Positions 58,776-64,000 of a stretch of 64,000 nt of DNA are shown in pieces. The DNA lies in NCBI RefSeq assembly GCF_902826555.1, contig NZ_CADEFI010000008.1:1-64000 (forward strand), in the 5' to 3' direction. Positions within the stretch are counted from its first letter, which is position 1. The number at the start of each line of letters is the position of its first letter. The stretch comes from an uncultured Hyphomicrobium sp. (GTDB lineage Bacteria > Pseudomonadota > Alphaproteobacteria > Rhizobiales > Hyphomicrobiaceae). The translations under genes and the position numbers were made by a program. Below the pieces are notes generated by a model. That model was not told the DNA's origin, did no database searches, and saw nothing but the letters and a program-made list of their open reading frames with translations.

Positions 58776-60290
58776 ATGAGAGACACGGCATGGCCGGCCG
58801 GGACACGGATCCGGCAGAAGATCGAAGCGGCTCTTCTGACGCCGATCCGCGCCTTCCGTCTGCGCTATCTCCCGCTCCTGATGGTCTACTTCGCCTATGG
58901 CGCCCTCGGCCTCGTCACCATCGCTGAAAGCTTCTGGATCAAGTCCGCTCTCACTCTGACACCGTCCGAGCTTGCGGCTCTCGGCGTCTGGCTGACCTTG
59001 CCCTGGACCATCAAGATGGTGTTCGGTGAATTGGTCGATGCGGTGCCGATCCTCGGCTCCCAGCGCCGCGCCTACGTCCTGATCGGCGGCACGTTGGTCG
59101 CCCTCGGTTTGATCACGTTGGCCGGGGCAGCCGGTGGCTGGCTCACCTTCGCTCCACCGCCCGACCTCTATCGCATCGGCTCGTTCCTGAGCGTTGTCGG
59201 CGTCGTGCTGCAGGACGTAGCCGCCGATGCCATGAGCACCGAGGTCGTCGAGCGCGAGACACCGGACGGGGCTCCCCGCGCGCCGCAGGAGATCAATCGC
59301 GACCTCGCCATGGTGCAGGTGCTGGGCCGCCTCGCCCTGTCGCTCGGCCTCGTCGTCGTGGCAGGCCTCGGCGGATGGCTCGCGAGCCTGTTCTCCTACG
59401 AAACCGTTTTTCTTTGCGCTCTCGTCATTCCGCTCATCTCCGTATCCGGCGCGCTTCTGATCGATATCGAGAGCAGCGCGTCGCGGCCGATCGATTGGCG
59501 CATCCTCGGCGGCGGCCTGGCCTTCGGCGCCACCGTCATGGTGATGGCCGTTACCGGTGTCCCTTACGCCCAGGAGATCGTCTTCGTCGTCTCCGTGGCC
59601 GTCGTCTCGGCCATGCTCTGGCGCGTCGTCGGCGACCTCGACCGGAAAACGCAGGAGACGATCCTCTACGCCGCCATCATCATCTTCGCCTTCCGGGCCA
59701 CGCCCCTCGTCGGCCAGGGCTACACCTGGTTCACCATCGACGTGCTTGGCTTCGACGAAGCCTTTCAGGGCACGCTGAACCAGATCGGTGCGCTGCTCGC
59801 GCTCACCGGCACTTGGCTGTTCTCGGACGCCATCACCGGACGGCCGATCCCCGTCGTGCTGTTCTGGCTGACCATCATCGCCACCGTGCTTTCGCTGCCG
59901 AGCTTGGCGCTCACCCTTGGCATCAGCGGCTGGACGGAGACGACGTTCGGTTTCGGCGCCCGTACCATCGCCGTGATCGACACGGCGGCGTCATCGCCAT
60001 TTCTGCAGCTCAGCATGATCCCGCTTCTGACCCTCTGCGCGATCTACGCACCTGAGCAACGCCGCGCCACATGGTTCGCCCTCATGGGGTCCCTCATGAA
60101 TCTGGCTCTGGTCGCGTCGGCGCTCCAGACCAAGTACCTGAACCAGATCTTCGTCGTCGATCGCGGCGCCTACGAAAGCCTGCCCCTGCTCCTGGGTGTC
60201 GTCATGGCGCTCGGTCTTGTCGTGCCGCTCGCAGCGATCGTGCTGTTTGGCTCAAGACTCAGCGGTGCCGAGGTGGCCCGCAACAGCTAG
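58776..60290 (+). CDS. MFS/BT1 (folate-biopterin type) transporter
   Basis: 504 residues with about 12 hydrophobic segments. 'TLPWTIKMVFGELVDAVPILGSQRRAYVLIGG' is the BT1/FBT signature loop after the second helices ('K-x-x-x-G-x-x-x-D-x-x-P-I-x-G'), distinguishing it from other MFS families. Substrate unknown; folates or pteridines are possible by family. Stands alone, convergent with the SH3 protein gene. Confidence 0.82.
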   Translation: MRDTAWPAGTRIRQKIEAALLTPIRAFRLRYLPLLMVYFAYGALGLVTIAESFWIKSALTLTPSELAALGVWLTLPWTIKMVFGELVDAVPILGSQRRAYVLIGGTLVALGLITLAGAAGGWLTFAPPPDLYRIGSFLSVVGVVLQDVAADAMSTEVVERETPDGAPRAPQEINRDLAMVQVLGRLALSLGLVVVAGLGGWLASLFSYETVFLCALVIPLISVSGALLIDIESSASRPIDWRILGGGLAFGATVMVMAVTGVPYAQEIVFVVSVAVVSAMLWRVVGDLDRKTQETILYAAIIIFAFRATPLVGQGYTWFTIDVLGFDEAFQGTLNQIGALLALTGTWLFSDAITGRPIPVVLFWLTIIATVLSLPSLALTLGISGWTETTFGFGARTIAVIDTAASSPFLQLSMIPLLTLCAIYAPEQRRATWFALMGSLMNLALVASALQTKYLNQIFVVDRGAYESLPLLLGVVMALGLVVPLAAIVLFGSRLSGAEVARNS

Positions 60291-60354
60291 AGAGGCGAGC
60301 CCCCGTTTGGGCACAGGAAATACAGGAAGAAGAATTGACAGGAGCGCGTGGGGC

Positions 60355-61587
60355 TCAGCGGCTGAAGTTGGAAGCCCCGCTCCACTGCTCCTCGCGTGAG
60401 CCCTCTTCGGCCAGATAGTAGCGGTTCACCCAGCCCGTGATTCCGCCATACCGGATCGGACACCAGGCCTCGCGGCACTGCCCTGTGATCTCAACCCGCC
60501 GTCCGGTCGGCGGAATGGACGCGATCGACACGTGCTCCTCGGAGGGCCCGCGCCGCACGTTGAGGACGTCGTACCCGGCCACGCCCGTGACCCGGTAAAG
60601 CGCCACCGACCGGCTCGACGACGTTGCGGCCGCGTCCCGGGCCTGAGCCTTCCCGACACGCTTTTGAGGCACGCGCCTGGCGGCACCGCCGGCATCCAGC
60701 GAGGCCTGGCGCTGAACGGCCGGCTTCTTGGTCTCGGGACCCGAAGCGACGGAATACGCAGGGGGCTTGGCTGCTGGCAGCATGGCCTTCGGTTCGTCTG
60801 ACGACGCCGGAACGACGGGAGCAGCCGAAGCGGCCTCCTTTGGCTCGGTTACATGCGTCGCCGCCAGCGATGTACCGACATTGGAAAACGTTGAGGAATC
60901 CATGAGGCCGGCGCTGCCGAAACGCATCGCGGGCCGTTCGTCACCATCTGGTTCGGGTTGTTTGGTTTCGGCCGACGCAACGGCTGCGGGAGCTGCGGGC
61001 GCGGTGTCCGCTTTGGGAGCTTGTGCCGCGGCCACTGGCCCGTCCGCAACCTCGCGAGGTGGCCCCGCAAGACGCGTAGCGCGCTTCTCTTGGGTGGTCG
61101 ACGCGATGGTCACCGGAGATGGCGTCTCTTGCGTCGATGGCTTGGCCTGCGGTGTCGGATCCGCCTTTGCGACAACGGTCGCCGCCGGCGTCTCCTTCGG
61201 CGCGGCAGCCGCGATCAGCGTGCCCGTCCCCTTCTCACCGTCATCGATCTTGTGCCAGTAGACGCGCGTGCCTTCCAGGCTGATCGTCAGACAACGCACG
61301 CCGGCATCGAACCAACGGAACCACTTGGTGCAGAGCTTTTCGCCGTCCACCCACCAGCGCCCGCGATCTTTCGCCGAGCCGAGCACCGGGGCCAGCACGC
61401 CAGCCTCTGCCGAGACGAGCCCGTCGCGTCCAAATCTCATGGGAACGGTGGTTCCGAGGGGCGTATCGATCTCGACGGTGGCGCCGGAGACGGTCTGCTT
61501 CAGCTCATCGTTCGCGAGCTGCACCGGATCCGCGAACGCGCCCGTTGCCGCTGACAAAAAACCAATGACGATGAACGGTCTCAGCAA
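60355..61587 (-). CDS. Secreted SH3-domain protein with Pro/Ala-rich spacer
   Basis: 410 residues. Signal peptide (~1-19, '...SAATGAFA'), a small N-terminal domain with Cys/Trp ('GRWWVDGEKLCTKWFRWFDAGVRCLTI'), a ~200-residue Ala/Pro/Lys-rich low-complexity spacer and a C-terminal bacterial SH3 domain ('LNVRRGPSEEHVSIASIP', 'GQCREAWCPIRYGGITGWVNRYYL'). A periplasmic or cell-envelope protein of unknown role. Confidence 0.85.
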   Translation of the reverse strand: MLRPFIVIGFLSAATGAFADPVQLANDELKQTVSGATVEIDTPLGTTVPMRFGRDGLVSAEAGVLAPVLGSAKDRGRWWVDGEKLCTKWFRWFDAGVRCLTISLEGTRVYWHKIDDGEKGTGTLIAAAAPKETPAATVVAKADPTPQAKPSTQETPSPVTIASTTQEKRATRLAGPPREVADGPVAAAQAPKADTAPAAPAAVASAETKQPEPDGDERPAMRFGSAGLMDSSTFSNVGTSLAATHVTEPKEAASAAPVVPASSDEPKAMLPAAKPPAYSVASGPETKKPAVQRQASLDAGGAARRVPQKRVGKAQARDAAATSSSRSVALYRVTGVAGYDVLNVRRGPSEEHVSIASIPPTGRRVEITGQCREAWCPIRYGGITGWVNRYYLAEEGSREEQWSGASNFSR

Positions 61588-61851
61588 AGAACCGATCCCA
61601 ACGCTAGTCTACCCGCCCGGTTGAACCCCTTTCCTCCACCATGAGTGTGGCAGGAACAAGGGTCGCGCCCGACCTTCGGCACCAAAAAACCTCGGCACGA
61701 CAGAAATCTAGCGTGCCCGGCCCACCTCAAGCGGAAGCTTCGGCGGGCGAGCCTAATCATTAGACTGCGAGGCGTTACCGGAAGGTTAAGGAGTCCTTAG
61801 CGCAAAGCTCGAGACATGGACGCAGCGGCGGCTTGCGTGCGAACTGTGCCG
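61588..61851. other. 264-bp intergenic region
   Basis: No gene or strong hairpin seen. It separates two minus-strand genes and probably carries the promoter of the SH3 protein gene. Confidence 0.4.
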
Positions 61852-63138
61852 TCAAACCTGCTCCGACACCAGCGACGAGCCCATCATGCGGCCGAGCGCG
61901 TCAAATGCACCGTCCAGATCCGCAAGCGTCAGCACGATGGCGCGCGCGGCCTGATACTCGGCACGAACCGTCGGATCCGTGAACGACGAATGCCCCGAGA
62001 GCATACGCAGGAGCCCGGTAAGATCCGACGCCAGCGTTTGCACGAGGCGTGCGGCAGCCGTGGTCTGCCTCGGCCACCGGACCGGCGCCGCGAGTGCACG
62101 CGAGGCCGTGGCCGAAATGGTGTCGTCGCCACGCACGACTCCCGGCCGCAGCTTCTCCGCATAGACCGCATAGGCGGCCAGCAGTGCCTCGATCGCCTCG
62201 GGAACGGTCGTCTGCTCCTGCTGCAGCAGCTCCAGCAGGCGCCGCGTGTGCGCCTCCCATCGCAACAGCAGCTCCACCGCCTCGGGCCGCACCTCATCGA
62301 CAGCGAACTGATGGAACGTCAGCCGGGCCAGGCGGCGCACGATCTTTTCGGCCTTCTGCGATCGGCGGTCCATGATGTCGGACGCCAGGCGGCTTACGGC
62401 CGCGCGAAGATCGTCGGCACCGCTCCAGCCTGGATCCGACGGAGCGTCCTGATCGCTGGCACTTTCCCCATCGACGAGCACCACGTCGCGAAATTGCCCT
62501 GCGGTCAGGCTCTTGAGCCGCTGCGTCACGAAGGAAATGTCGTCCTCGGTGTCGAGCCCGTCCTTGTGGGTCGCAACAAGAAGGGCATTGCGGCTGCACC
62601 GCGCCGGGAGAGCGGCCCATACCGCCCGTTCGCTTTCCGTCCAAGCCCGCGTTGAGACCGTGCACCAGATAACGATATCGGCGTCGTCGACGAACATGGC
62701 GGGGGAGACCGACGGCGGCGTATCGAGAACCTGAAACCCGCGCAGCCAGGCGATCGGAAGGAACACCTGCAACGCGCGGTAGGAGAGGTCTGTCAAGGCG
62801 TCGTCGTCATCGTCGCCGTCGATCCTGATCCGTGTTCCTTCATAGTTTATGCCGTAAACCGCTGCCTGCTCGGCGTGCGCGATCATCACCGGAACATGCG
62901 TATTGGACACCACGCTTGTGGGAAGCAGCCCTTGCCCGATCAGGAGATCGGCGACGGACGTCTTGCCGGAGTTGTTTTCTCCGAGAATGACGACCCGGAG
63001 CGGCTTGCGCAGCGCCTCCTCGAGGCGCCCGAGCCCGGAGATGCAGACGGCGAGCGCCGCGTCGTTGATGTTCGTGGCGACAAGGCGCTCCCGGGCTGCC
63101 TTCAATCGCTCGGCGAACTCTACCGATTCCCTACTCAT
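61852..63138 (-). CDS. Dynamin-like GTPase
   Basis: 428 residues. P-loop 'VVILGENNSGKTSVADLLIGQG' (residues ~40-60), switch-like 'QVLDTPPSVS', and 'LLVATHKDGLD' in the G4 position (T/N-K-x-D variant). The remainder is helical, as in bacterial dynamin-like/DUF proteins. Overlaps the upstream gene by 4 nt (63135-63138), so the two form a pair. Confidence 0.8.
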   Translation of the reverse strand: MSRESVEFAERLKAARERLVATNINDAALAVCISGLGRLEEALRKPLRVVILGENNSGKTSVADLLIGQGLLPTSVVSNTHVPVMIAHAEQAAVYGINYEGTRIRIDGDDDDDALTDLSYRALQVFLPIAWLRGFQVLDTPPSVSPAMFVDDADIVIWCTVSTRAWTESERAVWAALPARCSRNALLVATHKDGLDTEDDISFVTQRLKSLTAGQFRDVVLVDGESASDQDAPSDPGWSGADDLRAAVSRLASDIMDRRSQKAEKIVRRLARLTFHQFAVDEVRPEAVELLLRWEAHTRRLLELLQQEQTTVPEAIEALLAAYAVYAEKLRPGVVRGDDTISATASRALAAPVRWPRQTTAAARLVQTLASDLTGLLRMLSGHSSFTDPTVRAEYQAARAIVLTLADLDGAFDALGRMMGSSLVSEQV

Positions 63139-64000
63139 GGCACTTGAACGCTTTCGGTTTTCAGAACCGTGTCGATGTACTGGGCCAGATTTTCGAGATG
63201 TTGGGTCAGAGTTTCGTTATCTTTGAGGCGCTGTGCCTGGGTCCGGAGCCGATCCTCCCGATCCTGCACCGCTTTCTTGGCCTCCGGACGCTGCGACTGG
63301 TCGTAGTCCGCCATCAGGAGCTCGAGCCGCCGCTTCAACGCGTGCTGAATGTTGCGGCAAGCGCCGAACGACCACCGAATGGTCGTCGTGCTGAAATGAT
63401 GGAACTCGTTGCCGGCCAGTTGCACGAGCTCGTCGGCGATGGGAGCGAACTCCGCCAGGATCAGTGCCTCGATCTTCGCCCCTGAGACGTCTGCCGACGG
63501 CTGCCGGCTCCAGAACGCCTTCCACCACTTGCTGGTCTTGAGGTCGAGCACCAGCATACGGCTCAACGGCGCGATGGTCGGCGTGGGAATGGCCAGTGTC
63601 TCGCCATGGGGATCGACCAGATCGGGCTCTGGCACCAGCGAGTTCATGAGCTTGTGCAGTTCGGGAATGACGCGCGCATGGAACGAAGTCAGCCGATGCG
63701 CCGCCTTCTCGAACCCCGACCGGAACTCGTTCGCCAGCGCGCGCCGAAGCTCGACCCCTTCGTGTGTCCAGACCCGCGGCGGACGCCCGCGCGAGAGCGT
63801 ATCGATCAGAACGTCGCGCTCCCGTTTGGCATGCGTCTCGATCGTTGCCTGCAGAACCGCGCGCAGCCGCTCCTTCTCCTCCTGGATGATCCGTGCGAGC
63901 TGTGCCTCGATGCCCGCGGCGGAGGCTTCGATGTTGGTCGCCACTCCTGCAAGCAGCTCGCGCTCCTGCGCGTAGATGGCGAGCTTCTCGTGCGTCAGCG
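63135..64000 (-). CDS. Coiled-coil partner of the dynamin-like GTPase (5' end beyond window)
   Basis: The frame is open from the window edge to the stop at 63135; it reads '...THEKLAIYAQERELLAGVATN' upstream of the first internal Met, so the gene is partial. Mostly helical with long Glu/Arg-rich segments ('ELRRALANEFRSGFEKAAHRL', 'ENLAQYIDTVLKTESVQ'). No P-loop is visible in the part seen; the beginning may contain one, as paired dynamin-like genes often do. Confidence 0.75.
   Translation of the reverse strand, partial: LTHEKLAIYAQERELLAGVATNIEASAAGIEAQLARIIQEEKERLRAVLQATIETHAKRERDVLIDTLSRGRPPRVWTHEGVELRRALANEFRSGFEKAAHRLTSFHARVIPELHKLMNSLVPEPDLVDPHGETLAIPTPTIAPLSRMLVLDLKTSKWWKAFWSRQPSADVSGAKIEALILAEFAPIADELVQLAGNEFHHFSTTTIRWSFGACRNIQHALKRRLELLMADYDQSQRPEAKKAVQDREDRLRTQAQRLKDNETLTQHLENLAQYIDTVLKTESVQVP

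Overview
The window looks like a high-GC alphaproteobacterial chromosome, probably Hyphomicrobiales. Evidence on the right side: a PhyR/NepR/EcfG general stress locus with GGAAC-N17-CGTT promoters, a heterotetrameric sarcosine oxidase operon followed by a formaldehyde-activating-enzyme homologue, a HWE-type sensor kinase and a DUF930 protein. A tRNA-Arg(CCT) gene at 25512-25588 separates two very different halves.

Left half (1-25.5 kb): one end of an integrated mobile element. A tyrosine recombinase gene lies directly against the 3' end of the tRNA and is overlapped tail to tail by an AlpA-type excisionase/regulator gene. Going left there are a ribbon-helix-helix-like protein and a membrane protein, then a block of genes whose proteins look like those of Patescibacteria/CPR (a 1552-residue S74-chaperone surface protein, a small secreted companion, a 217-residue family member plus a truncated copy). 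An HIT protein, DUF3768, a small membrane protein and an odd Tat-signal/DnaA-N protein are interspersed. Next is a lower-GC four-gene module ending in a papain-like (C1) peptidase. The far left is a tightly overlapped operon of small proteins leading to a TraG/VirD4-like ATPase, a replication-relaxation family protein, a long nested palindrome (candidate origin) and a CHC2 zinc-finger protein. A divergent XRE-type regulator with a 9-bp inverted-repeat operator runs off the left edge. I saw no second copy of the tRNA 3' end, so the distal junction is probably outside the window.

Right half (25.6-64 kb): ordinary chromosome. LysR / soxBDAG / Fae-like / XRE-cupin; sixA; HWE kinase, response regulator, phyR, ecfG, nepR; eutBC, a degenerate receiver-GGDEF protein, ethanolamine permease; modA and a short ModE; then an APH-type kinase, SDR, an AGXT2L-like phospho-lyase and an aldehyde dehydrogenase that could form a second, B12-independent ethanolamine route; an APH/AAA protein; a protoglobin chemoreceptor; an RND efflux pair with TetR; DUF930; a second NepR-like protein; a BT1-like transporter; an SH3 protein; and a dynamin-like GTPase with its partner running off the right edge.

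All family assignments are from reading translated sequence and memory of the families; no searches were run.
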